This document shows positions 7,475 through 15,987 of a DNA stretch of 64,000 nucleotides, piece by piece (position 1 is the first letter of the stretch; the number at the start of each line of letters is the position of its first letter). The notes beneath the pieces are model-generated. The model made no database searches. It saw nothing but the letters and a program-made list of their open reading frames with translations, and was not told the DNA's origin. The DNA is from Bacteroidota bacterium (GTDB taxonomy: Bacteria > Bacteroidota > Bacteroidia > UKL13-3). A program made the position numbers and the translations under genes. The stretch lies in assembly GCA_027491085.1 (NCBI GenBank), contig JAIXWW010000009.1, positions 372,001 through 436,000 of the forward strand. Direction: 5' to 3'.

Positions 7475-9697
7475 CTAAAATTTCCATGTTAAACCAACAA
7501 AAATATTTCGTGTGGCAGCTGGAAAAAACAACGGAACAGAGGTGCTTTTTCCTTTATCATCTAAATAATTAGTATAACCCATCACACTTCCTGAAGGAGT
7601 GTAAAGCTGATTAGCTAAATTATTTATTTGAACGCTTATGATTGGCTCACCATATTTAACCCATTTCTTTAAGTTCAAACCAAACTTTATGTCCATTAAA
7701 TGAAAATTGGGAATACTTACATTTTTATCTTCACTATTATCTAAATATTGCATACTTACAAAACGATAATTAAATTCTGTAAAAAACCAATTGGTCGGAA
7801 TAAATTTAATTCCTTGGTTAATAATAATAGATGGTGAAAGTGCAGTAGTGGCATTTTTCTTTGAAATTACTGTATCGGTGTAGGCATTGGTATTTTGATT
7901 TAAGTAAAAGTAATGTAAATCAATATTGTCAATAGTATTTTGGCTTAATGAAGAACTATTTGTTAGCCAAATCATTTTATTAGGTTTCCAAATAACTTCT
8001 ACTTCTATTCCTTTACGCACACTGGCACCTACATTAGTGTTTATTGGCGCTCCATAAGCATTTAAACTACCGGTAGCCGCAATTTGATTTTCAAAATCCA
8101 TGTAAAATAAATTAGTATTAAGTGTTAGTTTTGAGAACTTTAAATCAAATCCTAATTCCAAATCATTAACTGTTTCGTGCTTAATATCGCTTTGTTTTAT
8201 TTCGCTGTAAGGATGCTCATCTTTAAAATAATCAATCCTAGCAGGTTCCCTGTTACTTCTACCAAACATAGCATAAACTTGAATATTTGAATTGAATTGA
8301 TGCTTAACTCCTAATCTATAATTAATAAATGCCCAATTCATATTTTCAACTATAAGGTTGTCATTATTTAATCCGTAAATAGTTCTATATTCTTTTCTTT
8401 CGGGTGAATAAGTGAAACTAGCATTTCTAAACTGAATATCTCCAAAAGCCATCAACTTATTTGAAATGGAATAGTTAAGTTTAAAATTTAAACTAATTTC
8501 GTTTTTGTAGCCTGTGTTAAAAAATGCATTTTGTCCCGCTTGAAATTTAGGATTGAATTTATCGATAGATTGTACTTCTAAGAAATGGTCGCTTGAAAAT
8601 GAATTAGCATGCATATTTGCAGTAAAGTCAAATTTGTTAAATTTATATTGGTAATTAATAAAAGCACCAACAAAATATTGATTTAAGCGATAGCTTGTCA
8701 TTGCAGCATTACTAGCTTGGGTATCAGTTCCATTTATTATGGTTGGTAAATTCAAATATTCGTTTGCAAACACACCGTAGTATTGAAACTTTGGTGCTTC
8801 ACCTCTCACAAAATAGGCAGAAGTGGTAATATTACTTTTACTATTTATTTGATATGAATAATGTAATTGATAAAATGTTTGTTTGTACTCATCGCGCTCA
8901 CCATTTACTAAAGGATTAAAAACTCTATTAGTATTCAAAGTGTTGTAATCAATACCTAAATAAGCCAATTTGTTTTGGGTAAAACCACCAAACATATTGA
9001 ATTTTAAAACAGCTTTTTTCCAAAAATAACCAGCACTAAAAAAATAACTTGTAACTTTTGCTCCTGAGTTATCTCTATAACCATCTGTTTGTAAGTTACT
9101 TATTCTGCCATAAAGAGCAAGTTTGTTTTTTAACAATCCGCTTTGATATTCCAAAGTAACTCTGCTAGAACCAAATGAACCTATTCCCAAATTAACAGTT
9201 GCAGACTGCTTTGGTGCCAAATTCTTAGTTAAAATATTTACACTACCTCCAAAACTTGCCACACCAGTGGTAGATGATCCAACACCCCTTTGAATTTGAA
9301 TACTTTCAGCACTACTTGCCAAATCTGCAAAATTATTAAAGAATACACCCATATTTTCCGGATCATTTACGGGAATTCCATTAACTGTGGTATTTACCCT
9401 TGTTTGGTCCATACCGCGTAACCTAAAAAAACTATAACCAATACCCATTCCATTATCGCTATAGCCGTTAATGGAGGGTGTACTATTAATTAATGTTGGA
9501 ATGTCTGCACCATAATATTTTAACTCAATTTGCTTCCTATCCAATGTGGTTTGAGTAATAGGTGAGTTTACATTTGCTTTAATTCCTTTCACTACCAACT
9601 CTTGTAAATCAGTTTTTGTTTTTAAACTGTCTGTTTGTGCTGCAGCAATTTGGCTTACAGCCATGAATGTGCTTGCGGCAATAATTTTTTTTAACAT
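7475..9697 (-). CDS. TonB-dependent outer-membrane receptor, probable thiamine uptake
   Basis: A 740-residue receptor with a signal peptide (ending near AAAQT), a short N-terminal segment and a plug domain (about residues 40-160: LVVKGIKANV, PSINGYSDNGMG, RLRGMDQTRVNTTVNGIPVN, VGSSTTGVASFGGSVNILT). A long beta-barrel follows, ending with the aromatic C-terminal residue of outer-membrane proteins (WKF). It uses energy from TonB-ExbBD to import a bound ligand. The mRNA leader carries a TPP riboswitch 137 bases upstream, so expression should fall when thiamine is abundant. By analogy with omr1-type receptors in Bacteroides, the likely cargo is thiamine or a precursor. No thiamine synthesis gene lies beside it. 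The regulation is strongly supported by sequence; the substrate is inferred. Confidence 0.88.
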   Translation of the reverse strand: MLKKIIAASTFMAVSQIAAAQTDSLKTKTDLQELVVKGIKANVNSPITQTTLDRKQIELKYYGADIPTLINSTPSINGYSDNGMGIGYSFFRLRGMDQTRVNTTVNGIPVNDPENMGVFFNNFADLASSAESIQIQRGVGSSTTGVASFGGSVNILTKNLAPKQSATVNLGIGSFGSSRVTLEYQSGLLKNKLALYGRISNLQTDGYRDNSGAKVTSYFFSAGYFWKKAVLKFNMFGGFTQNKLAYLGIDYNTLNTNRVFNPLVNGERDEYKQTFYQLHYSYQINSKSNITTSAYFVRGEAPKFQYYGVFANEYLNLPTIINGTDTQASNAAMTSYRLNQYFVGAFINYQYKFNKFDFTANMHANSFSSDHFLEVQSIDKFNPKFQAGQNAFFNTGYKNEISLNFKLNYSISNKLMAFGDIQFRNASFTYSPERKEYRTIYGLNNDNLIVENMNWAFINYRLGVKHQFNSNIQVYAMFGRSNREPARIDYFKDEHPYSEIKQSDIKHETVNDLELGFDLKFSKLTLNTNLFYMDFENQIAATGSLNAYGAPINTNVGASVRKGIEVEVIWKPNKMIWLTNSSSLSQNTIDNIDLHYFYLNQNTNAYTDTVISKKNATTALSPSIIINQGIKFIPTNWFFTEFNYRFVSMQYLDNSEDKNVSIPNFHLMDIKFGLNLKKWVKYGEPIISVQINNLANQLYTPSGSVMGYTNYLDDKGKSTSVPLFFPAATRNIFVGLTWKF

Positions 9698-9831
9698 TTT
9701 TGTTAAATTGAAAGATTAAACAAAACCAAAAACAGGGGCTGTTAGTGGCTATAAATTGTTTATCTAACTCTGAATGAAAAACCCAAAATGCACTTTTGTG
9801 GCTAGCTAAATAATAAAAAATGCATTGGTGG

Positions 9832-9909
9832 TCTATTCCCTTCGCGAGCATTACCTCGATCAGGTTCAGAGGGTGTAATCTCAGGCCGTTATTACACGGC
9901 CACCCCTAA
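9832..9909 (-). promoter_or_regulatory. TPP (THI element) riboswitch
   Basis: The minus strand carries the conserved thi-box blocks in order: GGGGTG at the 5' side, CTGAGA then ACCC in the pyrimidine sensor arm, GAACCTGATC in the junction, and TAATGC..GCGAAGGGA in the pyrophosphate arm. A closing P1 pairs GGGGTG-side bases with the AGGGAATA side. It precedes the TonB receptor gene in the same orientation. No unmistakable terminator/antiterminator pair was found in the 130-base leader, so control may act on translation. Confidence 0.93.
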
Positions 9910-9968
9910 AGACATTGCAATATTAATTGAATAGTTTATTGCTGATGATTGATAATTATCAGTAACGG

Positions 9969-10679
9969 TTAGTTTTTAACTGGTAATAAAATTGATCCAA
10001 AAACATAAAACCACCAATAAAAGCCTAACACTCCTCCTACCATACCAGAAGCAGCGAAGGTAATCCTAACCGGTTTTGGAATAATTTTTAAAAATATAAA
10101 AGTAAAAATACTCAAACCTAATAGGCTTGTAAGAACAGAACTGGTAAATGGTGGAAGTGCTAAAAGAAAATCAATTTTGGCTTCATCGTTAGCATTTGAA
10201 AACTTACCCGTAATTAAATACCCTATTATTCCTGTAAACAAATTTGCAGGTTGCCTTAAACTAAATAAAGCAAAAAAAACCAAAAACCATTTGCTAAAAC
10301 TCAAATTGTTTTGGTTCCTAAATAATTCAATGTTTATCAAAATTAGTATGAAAGCTATAATGCTTGTAAGCAATGTTTGAACCGGGCCTCCAAGAATGAT
10401 TAATATATGATTTGCTTTAAATTTTGAAACTTCTAATTCAAATCTCTCCTTGCCCGGATAAGCTAAATCTGCTTTATATTCCTTTTCATATTTTTTCATG
10501 ATGGTATCATATTGAGCACGAAGGTTGGCATCAGAATTATAAGTACTACCATAACTTATTTTAGCAGGATAGCCCAAAAACCTTGCAACAGCAAAGTGCC
10601 CAAACTCGTGCGACAATGTTCCAAACACTGTAAAAAACACAAAGCCAACCACTAAAAAAAGGAAAAGTCTTAAATTCAT
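9969..10679 (-). CDS. M50-family membrane metallopeptidase
   Basis: A 236-residue polytopic protein with a zinc motif HEFGH (His24, Glu25, His28) inside the first membrane segment, as in site-2 proteases. A second conserved patch, ILGGPVQTLLTS, resembles the GxPxxN-type segment near the third metal ligand. About four to five hydrophobic segments follow. No PDZ domain is present, and the protein is shorter than RseP. Substrate and role are unknown. It starts 4 bases after the DUF2071 gene stop, so the two form one operon. Confidence 0.72.
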   Translation of the reverse strand: MNLRLFLFLVVGFVFFTVFGTLSHEFGHFAVARFLGYPAKISYGSTYNSDANLRAQYDTIMKKYEKEYKADLAYPGKERFELEVSKFKANHILIILGGPVQTLLTSIIAFILILINIELFRNQNNLSFSKWFLVFFALFSLRQPANLFTGIIGYLITGKFSNANDEAKIDFLLALPPFTSSVLTSLLGLSIFTFIFLKIIPKPVRITFAASGMVGGVLGFYWWFYVFGSILLPVKN

Positions 10680-10683
10680 TTAA

Positions 10684-11391
10684 TCAAAAAGTTTTTTTAG
10701 GTTCAATGGTAATGGGCGAACCAATTGCCACAAAAGCCGAATCGGGTTCTTGGTTTTGTAAAAATGCAAAATCATTTCCATAAACCGAAACAAAATTTAC
10801 ATCCACTTTATAATCTACTAATTTATATTGATTCCACTTTGGATGCGTTACTTCATATTCTATGGTTTTTACCTCATTGTATTTGGTATAACCAAAATAA
10901 TGTTCGGTTATAAATTCTGCTTCAGAACCTATTTCTATTGGCAATATTTCGGTAGCCGTTTGCGCAGCAATTTCGTGCCATTTATTTCCTTTCTTCCATT
11001 TGTATGAAAAGGAGTTATTAAGCTGCGACTTTTCATTTTTATGGCTCATTGGCCTTGTTTCGTAATGCTCGTTATATAACAAATTAGCAACCCACGAAAT
11101 GGCAAATTTGGGTACAATTTCTTTTATAAAAACCACACCCCTTTTCCATTTTCCATCCTCTAGTTTTTTTACATAAAACCTTAAATTTACTTCTTCAAAA
11201 TTTACATGAAACGGAACTTTCACGCCCAACATTTTTACATTTTCGAACATAAAACCTATTAAACTTACATAACAGTTATTGTTCCATAAATCTAACTCGG
11301 TTCCTGTGGGAACATATTTTTCTAATATTTTTCTATCAATTTTATAATTAATCATTAGTAAATCGTTCCATTCGGCTGTTAAAAAACTCAT
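10684..11391 (-). CDS. DUF2071 (YqjF-like) protein
   Basis: A 235-residue cytoplasmic protein matching the DUF2071 family from its first residues (FLTAEWNDLLMINYKID, LEKYVPTGTELDLW, CYVSLIGFMFENVKMLG, FEEVNLRFYVK). It also has the later block RGVVFIKEIVPKFAISWVA. The fold is related to acetoacetate decarboxylase, but the catalytic lysine context is not evident and no function is established. It is the first gene of a two-gene operon with the M50 peptidase. Confidence 0.8.
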   Translation of the reverse strand: MSFLTAEWNDLLMINYKIDRKILEKYVPTGTELDLWNNNCYVSLIGFMFENVKMLGVKVPFHVNFEEVNLRFYVKKLEDGKWKRGVVFIKEIVPKFAISWVANLLYNEHYETRPMSHKNEKSQLNNSFSYKWKKGNKWHEIAAQTATEILPIEIGSEAEFITEHYFGYTKYNEVKTIEYEVTHPKWNQYKLVDYKVDVNFVSVYGNDFAFLQNQEPDSAFVAIGSPITIEPKKTF

Positions 11392-11507
11392 GTTTTTAGT
11401 GTATTAATTTGTTGTTATTCAATATCGAAACGAACCGTTTTGTGAATTTGTTTTAAAAATATTTTTAAGCTGGTTTCTTAATATTGCTCGGTAAAACAAA
11501 ACTTTGT

Positions 11508-11903
11508 ATGAAAAAAATTATTGCACTATTGATTATTGCAAGTTGCTTCTGGGCTTGTAGTAAAGAAAGTTCAACAACTACCAACAATAACAATACTACT
11601 GACAGTATTAGATATGTAGTTAATACCACTAATGCACAAAACTGGAGTGGTTATTATTTAGACGAAAACAATCAAAAGGTTAATGTAACTGATAAACCAA
11701 GTGGTTGGGAAATAATCATTGTAAATAAAGCACCTAAACCCAGACCTATTGAAGTTTCTGCAATAGTAATGGCTAATAACCCCGGAGATACTTTTAGCAT
11801 TGAAACTAAAATATTTGTAAAAACAGGTCAAATTGCATTTCATTATTACAAAGGAGTAAGTAAGTTGGCTGAAACTTCTACTTCGAAAGCAACATTAGAA
11901 TAA
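11508..11903 (+). CDS. Small lipoprotein of unknown function
   Basis: Starting at the ATG at 11508 gives a 131-residue protein with a lipoprotein signal (IIALLIIASCFWAC, lipobox cysteine at residue 17), then an Asn/Thr-rich linker. A beta-strand-rich domain follows, with YVVNTTNAQNWSGYYLDENN and a terminal HYYKGVSKLAET. An upstream in-frame TTG at 11484 would put seven polar residues before the signal and is unlikely. No family was recognised. It is monocistronic, followed by a clear terminator. Confidence 0.7.
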   Translation: MKKIIALLIIASCFWACSKESSTTTNNNNTTDSIRYVVNTTNAQNWSGYYLDENNQKVNVTDKPSGWEIIIVNKAPKPRPIEVSAIVMANNPGDTFSIETKIFVKTGQIAFHYYKGVSKLAETSTSKATLE

Positions 11904-11940
11904 GTATTTTTTAAGTTAAGAATCTACCATATTTACTCAA

Positions 11941-11974
11941 AATAAAAAACCGCTATTATTAGCGGTTTTTTATT
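11941..11974 (+). terminator. Intrinsic terminator after the small lipoprotein gene
   Basis: AAAAACCGCT and AGCGGTTTTT arms with a 6-base loop and a T tract, 38 bases past the stop. Confidence 0.85.
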
Positions 11975-12041
11975 TTAAACCCTTTAAACAAATTATATTT
12001 TATTGAAAAACAAATTTTTGAATAACTAAAACCTGTTTTTG

Positions 12042-12062
12042 AGGTAATTTATTTTTTTACCT
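12042..12062. promoter_or_regulatory. Inverted repeat AGGTAA-N9-TTACCT, possible operator
   Basis: A short perfect inverted repeat 53 bases upstream of the membrane-protein/globin pair. The spacing is that of a dimeric regulator site about 1.5 turns apart, but the arms are short and the region is AT-rich, so chance is possible. Confidence 0.25.
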
Positions 12063-12114
12063 AAATCCAACAAAATTTTATTTACGTAAGTGAGTCAAAC
12101 AAAAAAATAAAATT

Positions 12115-12549
12115 ATGAAAAAAGGTAAATTCTTTAAATTATTAATTTGGTCTGGCTCCATATTTTTGGTGGTAATAGCTGTATTGGTCACTCATATTTA
12201 TTTGGTTACACGTATAAGTAAAAACCAAGATGAAAGAGTAAGGCAATTAAGTAGAATTGATTTTAAACAGAATATTGATTCCCAAGAGGCAGATAAAATC
12301 AGGGCTTTTGTAAATGGATTATCTGGTGTAGAAAACTCATACTTTAACTTAGACAATGATATTTTGGTGTATTCTTATTTGGTTGGAAAGCAAAACTCAT
12401 TTAACGTGTACAATAAATTGATTGCCTTTGGAAATTATAAGGCAGTAAGATACGTGGTTAATGAAACTGACGCCAAATCAGGTTGCCCAATTGGAACCGA
12501 TAAAACATCTTTAAGCTATAAACTAGCTGCTTATATATCAAAATTTTAA
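12115..12549 (+). CDS. Single-pass membrane protein with an HMA-like domain, unknown function
   Basis: A 144-residue protein. Residues 8-32 form one membrane helix (LLIWSGSIFLVVIAVLVTHIYLV), here given in part. The remaining ~110 residues are outside it, and the segment DKIRAFVNGLSGVENSYFNL reads like the first helix and strand of a ferredoxin-like (HMA) fold: paired beta-alpha units without the CxxC metal motif. A single cysteine lies late in KSGCPIG. The family is not recognised. It is 24 bases upstream of the globin lipoprotein gene, so the two are probably expressed together, perhaps as partners at the membrane; that is inference from spacing. Confidence 0.6.
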   Translation: MKKGKFFKLLIWSGSIFLVVIAVLVTHIYLVTRISKNQDERVRQLSRIDFKQNIDSQEADKIRAFVNGLSGVENSYFNLDNDILVYSYLVGKQNSFNVYNKLIAFGNYKAVRYVVNETDAKSGCPIGTDKTSLSYKLAAYISKF

Positions 12550-12573
12550 TAACTAAAATAACAACTAAAAATT

Positions 12574-13152
12574 ATGAAAAAACGTGTATTATTTCATACA
12601 GCAGGTTTAATTACTGCTTCATTTATGTTTTCATCTTGCTCAAAAGAGGAAACAGCAAAAACAGTTACTCCTACACCTTCACTATACGAAAGAGTGGGTG
12701 GCACAACCATGGTTAACGACCCTGTCAATTCAGGAAATATGATTGAGGCCGGCAGGCTAAAGCTAAGGGCAGTAGTTGACAGTTCTATCTTTGTAATAGC
12801 TGCTGATCCACAAATGGCAAAGTATTTTCCAGTTCTATTTGCTGAATTAGGCATGTCTAATAAATCTGGTTTGACTGCTTTAAGTAAAAACTTTACCGAT
12901 TTTATGTGTACCGCAACGGGTTCAAAAAACAGTGGTTATGCCTACACAGGCAAAAGTATGAAAGCTGCTCATGATCCTGCTCAACATAGTAGAATTGCGC
13001 AAAAAATCGATAAGGCTGATTTTGATAAATTTGTTGGTGATATTGGAAAGGGTTTGGCTCAAAATGGTGTTACTACGGCTAATAATAAAGCTTTGGTTGA
13101 CGATTTAGTAGCATTACTTTATACCACTCAAGGCGATATTGTTCAAAAATAA
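12574..13152 (+). CDS. Lipoprotein carrying a truncated-haemoglobin (group I-like) domain
   Basis: A 192-residue protein with a lipoprotein signal (GLITASFMFSSC, lipobox Cys22) and a short Lys/Thr/Pro linker. From about residue 36 it has a group I truncated-globin domain: SLYERVGGTTMV, an ADPQMAKYF block, NFTDFMCTATG, then YTGKSMKAAH, which supplies the likely proximal haem histidine, followed by FDKFVGDIGKGLAQNGV. Truncated globins bind O2 or NO and are normally soluble cytoplasmic proteins of about 120 residues. This one is about 30 residues longer than the core plus linker would need, with an insertion after SLYERVGG. Membrane anchoring suggests a periplasmic or surface role in gas binding or electron transfer. 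The fold call is firm; the physiological role is inference. Confidence 0.8.
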   Translation: MKKRVLFHTAGLITASFMFSSCSKEETAKTVTPTPSLYERVGGTTMVNDPVNSGNMIEAGRLKLRAVVDSSIFVIAADPQMAKYFPVLFAELGMSNKSGLTALSKNFTDFMCTATGSKNSGYAYTGKSMKAAHDPAQHSRIAQKIDKADFDKFVGDIGKGLAQNGVTTANNKALVDDLVALLYTTQGDIVQK

Positions 13153-13171
13153 GTATTGCTTTTTATAAATG

Positions 13172-13212
13172 AATAAAGCCGTTACAAGTAAAATTGTATC
13201 GGCTTTTTTATT
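13172..13212 (+). terminator. Intrinsic terminator after the globin gene
   Basis: AATAAAGCCG... and ...CGGCTTTTTTATT form a stem with one T-T mismatch and a 6-base loop, 20 bases after the stop. Confidence 0.8.
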
Positions 13213-13256
13213 GAATAATTTAAGTCGTTGAGTTTGTTGAAACGAAAGGAGTTTTT

Positions 13257-14042
13257 TTAAAGGGTTGCACCCAATACATACATTTCTGTAAGTGTAGGAT
13301 TTTCGCTTCCTCCTTCATTTTCTAAAGTAATGGCAAAAGCCTGTGCCGTTTCAAAACTATTCATTTTTACAAAACTAGAATCTGCGTTGTTTTCAATTAT
13401 CATTCCAGCATTAACTGGTTTTCCATCCACAATAGCCCAAAGCTGATATTGTTTTCCAGCACTGGCAGTTGGAAGGTTTTTTACTTCCATAAAAACTTCT
13501 TTTGATTCTTTATTCCAATAAACCATTACAAGACTTTCAGGCGATTTTTCGACACCTTTTAATATTACTTTTTGAACATTTGGATTGCTCGTAATCAATA
13601 AATCTGCTTGTAATGTTTCTAACCTTACTTGGTTTTTTTTAAAATTATTTGCCAATGATGTTTTTTCAGCATTTAACGCTGTAATTTTTTCATTCGCCTC
13701 TTGATATTTAGTATATGTAATATAGTTTCCAATCAAACTTAAACCAAATAACGTAAGCGATGCGGCTACTGTAAAAGGATATTTTTTTGTTTGAATAGGA
13801 ATTGTTTCAATTGGTTCTTCAAAATCTAATTGATTCAGCAAATTAGCTTTTATATTGGCTTTAGGCTTGGCTTGATGTAATTGACCATAAGAGAACACTG
13901 CAGATTGAACAGCTAAAAGTTCTGCTTTAATATCAGCATTTTCGGCACAAATTTTCTCTACCTCGGCTTTTTCAGCATCACTACAAATGCCCAATGCATA
14001 GTTTTCTAAAATTCCACTTTCTATGTAATCCTGCTTATTCAT
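13257..14042 (-). CDS. Anti-sigma factor, RskA-type
   Basis: A 261-residue membrane protein. The N-terminal ~85 residues form a cytoplasmic sigma-binding region (ILENYALGICSDAEKAEVEK) without the His/Cys zinc motif. One membrane helix follows at about residues 90-110 (VAASLTLFGLSLIGNY), then a coiled stretch (EKITALNAEKTSLANNFKKN). The C-terminal periplasmic part is an RskA domain (VMVYWNKESKEVFMEV, YQLWAIVDGKPVNAGM). It should hold the adjacent ECF sigma factor inactive until a signal triggers release. The start overlaps the sigma gene's end by 8 bases, the usual arrangement for sigma/anti-sigma pairs. Confidence 0.88.
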   Translation of the reverse strand: MNKQDYIESGILENYALGICSDAEKAEVEKICAENADIKAELLAVQSAVFSYGQLHQAKPKANIKANLLNQLDFEEPIETIPIQTKKYPFTVAASLTLFGLSLIGNYITYTKYQEANEKITALNAEKTSLANNFKKNQVRLETLQADLLITSNPNVQKVILKGVEKSPESLVMVYWNKESKEVFMEVKNLPTASAGKQYQLWAIVDGKPVNAGMIIENNADSSFVKMNSFETAQAFAITLENEGGSENPTLTEMYVLGATL

Positions 14043-14592
14043 TTTCTTTCAAAGCCTCCCTTAATTGTAAAATGGCCGCTCTAATTCTTGTTTTTACTGT
14101 ACCCAAAGGAATTTGAAATTCCTTAGAAACCTCATCGTGGGTATAGCCTTCAAAATAAATTTTATTAATTAATTCGAGGTATTCTGGTCTTAATTTATCA
14201 ATTACCTTTTTTAAGCCAATAAAATCTTCTTTGCCAAAAACCTGTGTTGACTTATCAATATCATTTACGGAATCCTCAACACTTTGGTTTTGTGTGTCAT
14301 TTTTGTAGGCCTTAGATCTCACTGTATCGATTGCTAAATTCCGACAAATATTTATCATCCAAGTATAAATACTTCCCTTTTCACTAGAATAAGAGTCAAG
14401 GTTTTTCCAAATTTTAACAAACGATTCTTGTAAAATGTCGTTTGCAATTTCATCAGATTGAACAATGCGATTGATAACACCAAAAAGAGCTTCGCTATAA
14501 TTATCATACAAATAATCGAACGCATCTCTACTTTTAGCTTTTAAAGCAGCTACTAACGTTTCCTCTCTTCTGTATTTGTGTATTAATTTCAG
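14035..14592 (-). CDS. ECF RNA polymerase sigma factor (non-ATG start)
   Basis: A sigma-70 family protein with region 2 (LYDNYSEALFGVINRI, DILQESFVKIWKNL, GSIYTWMINICRN) and a region 4 helix-turn-helix (YTHDEVSKEFQIPLGTVKTR). It directs transcription of a stress or envelope regulon together with the downstream anti-sigma factor. There is no ATG at the N-terminus. TTG at 14511 would cut into region 2, while the same frame runs upstream with typical family sequence (EETLVAALKAKSRDAF) to a CTG at 14592, which gives MKLIHKYRREE. I therefore place the start there. An unusual start codon, or a mutation or sequence error that removed an ATG, would both fit. Confidence 0.82.
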   Translation of the reverse strand: MKLIHKYRREETLVAALKAKSRDAFDYLYDNYSEALFGVINRIVQSDEIANDILQESFVKIWKNLDSYSSEKGSIYTWMINICRNLAIDTVRSKAYKNDTQNQSVEDSVNDIDKSTQVFGKEDFIGLKKVIDKLRPEYLELINKIYFEGYTHDEVSKEFQIPLGTVKTRIRAAILQLREALKENE

Positions 14593-14635
14593 GTTTTTAT
14601 ATTTTGGCTTGCAATGATAATAAATTTATTAATTT

Positions 14636-15181
14636 CTATTTATGCGGTAAAAAAGTTTCACGATATAAAACAATACTTTCCTCTATAATCCTTAGCGCTT
14701 CTTCTCTTCCTAAAAAATCTTCCACTTTAACTTCCTTATTTTCCAATTTTTTGTAGTCCTCAAAAAATCTTCGCATTTCTGTTAAGGTGTGTGGCGGAAG
14801 TTCTTTTATATCATTCATATAATTAACCGACATGTCGTTTTGAGCAACTGCAATAATTTTATCATCAGCTTCGCCTTGGTCTACCATTCGCATTACACCA
14901 ATTACCTTGGCATCAATTAAACATAGCTGAGGTAACTCAATAGAGGTAATAACCAAAATATCCAAAGGATCTTTGTCGCCACAATAAGTTTGAGGAATAA
15001 ACCCATAATTGGCTGGATAATGAACGGCAGAAAATAAAACCCTATCCAATTTTAACATTCCACTATCTTTATCAAGCTCAAACTTGCCTTTACTTCCTTT
15101 AGGTATTTCAATAATTGCAGTTACGTTATTGGGAGCATCATCACCAAAACTTACATCGTGCCATGGATTAAAATTTGACAT
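14636..15181 (-). CDS. ppa: Inorganic pyrophosphatase (family I)
   Basis: A 181-residue soluble enzyme that hydrolyses pyrophosphate to phosphate and so drives biosynthetic reactions. The family signature [11 protein letters not shown] with its metal-binding aspartates is intact, as are [11 protein letters not shown] and [15 protein letters not shown]. The C-terminal [12 protein letters not shown] block is also present. The length is usual for bacterial family I enzymes. The start is ATG at 15181, with a TATGTTTG -7 box 19-26 bases upstream, so it is likely transcribed alone. Confidence 0.95.
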   Translation of the reverse strand: MSNFNPWHDVSFGDDAPNNVTAIIEIPKGSKGKFELDKDSGMLKLDRVLFSAVHYPANYGFIPQTYCGDKDPLDILVITSIELPQLCLIDAKVIGVMRMVDQGEADDKIIAVAQNDMSVNYMNDIKELPPHTLTEMRRFFEDYKKLENKEVKVEDFLGREEALRIIEESIVLYRETFLPHK

Positions 15182-15199
15182 ATTTATATTTATTTATTA

Positions 15200-15207
15200 C
15201 AAACATA
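15200..15207 (-). promoter_or_regulatory. -7 box (TATGTTTG) of ppa
   Basis: Minus-strand TATGTTTG matches TAnnTTTG just upstream of the pyrophosphatase start. No convincing -33 element at 18-19 bases was found. Confidence 0.5.
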
Positions 15208-15253
15208 TACTTAATATGTGTTTTTTGGATGATTTGATTAAAATTATATAAAA

Positions 15254-15475
15254 TTAAGGAACTGGATCGTAGCCGCTGCCGCCCCAAGGATGGCATGAAC
15301 TTATGCGCTTAATAGCCAAAAATAAACCTTTAAAAACACCATGTTTATTTAATGCTTCAAAAGCATATTGACTACAAGTAGGATTATACCTGCAAGCATT
15401 GGGCAAATATGGTGAAACCACATGCTGATAAATTTTAATTAGCAGTATGAATGGCGCTTGTACTATTTTTTTCAA
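15254..15475 (-). CDS. yidD: Membrane protein insertion efficiency factor
   Basis: A 73-residue protein with the family hallmarks [16 protein letters not shown] and [13 protein letters not shown] and an N-terminal amphipathic helix ([11 protein letters not shown]). YidD assists YidC in inserting membrane proteins, acting at the inner face of the membrane. Its start lies inside the rnpA gene (41-base overlap), which is typical of the rpmH-rnpA-yidD block. Confidence 0.93.
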   Translation of the reverse strand: MKKIVQAPFILLIKIYQHVVSPYLPNACRYNPTCSQYAFEALNKHGVFKGLFLAIKRISSCHPWGGSGYDPVP

Positions 15476-15848
15476 TGTATTCAGCTAATTGTTTTAGTAC
15501 TTTGATAAATGCTTGATTGGCCTTGGCGTATTCCAGCTCTGTTTTGCCAACAAATGCTATAGATAATGCCACTTGAACTCGTGAAGATTTTAAATCCTGT
15601 AAAAACAAATTTTTATTCAGGCGATAAATTTCTCTAATCTGTCGTTTTATCCTGTTCCTATCTACCGCTTTTTTAAAATTGCGTTTGGGCACAATAATCA
15701 ATACCTGACATGAAACTTCTTGATTAGGAACGATTACTAGTGAGATTTTAAAGGGAAACACAAAAACACCATGTGCACCTTTTTCAAAGAGAGCATTGAT
15801 AATTTTAAGCGATACCACTTTTTCTTTTTTGGGAAAACGATATTTCAT
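15435..15848 (-). CDS. rnpA: Ribonuclease P protein component
   Basis: A 137-residue basic protein, the subunit that helps the RNase P RNA bind precursor tRNA. The RNR motif is present in [20 protein letters not shown], preceded by the usual [13 protein letters not shown] strand. The N-terminal [20 protein letters not shown] matches the family. It lies downstream of rpmH, but two hairpins separate them, so transcription from its own promoter or partial readthrough is likely. It overlaps yidD by 41 bases. Confidence 0.92.
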   Translation of the reverse strand: MKYRFPKKEKVVSLKIINALFEKGAHGVFVFPFKISLVIVPNQEVSCQVLIIVPKRNFKKAVDRNRIKRQIREIYRLNKNLFLQDLKSSRVQVALSIAFVGKTELEYAKANQAFIKVLKQLAEYIEKNSTSAIHTAN

Positions 15849-15900
15849 CTTAAAACAAATGCTGTAAATTATTTAATTGGAAATGATTTGTGTATAAACA

Positions 15901-15928
15901 AAAAAAACACATGCTAATTACCATGTGT
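15901..15928 (-). terminator. Hairpin with T8 tract between rpmH and rnpA
   Basis: ACACATG and CATGTGT arms with an 8-base loop. On the minus strand the stem runs directly into a run of T. This looks like a true terminator, and would limit rnpA expression relative to the abundant L34 message. Confidence 0.7.
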
Positions 15929-15948
15929 GCTTAATAAAATAAAAAACA

Positions 15949-15987
15949 AATCCCGAATTTGAAACCTAAGGTGTAAAACTCGGGATT
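15949..15987 (-). terminator. Second hairpin just after rpmH
   Basis: AATCCCGA and TCGGGATT arms with a ~23-base loop, followed on the minus strand by TGTTTTTTATTTT. It begins a few bases after the L34 stop. The loop is long, so it may act in processing instead of termination. Confidence 0.6.

Noticed and set aside
9609..9851. 80-codon minus-strand frame upstream of the TonB gene
   Set aside because: It overlaps the riboswitch and the receptor signal-peptide region in another frame and resembles nothing.
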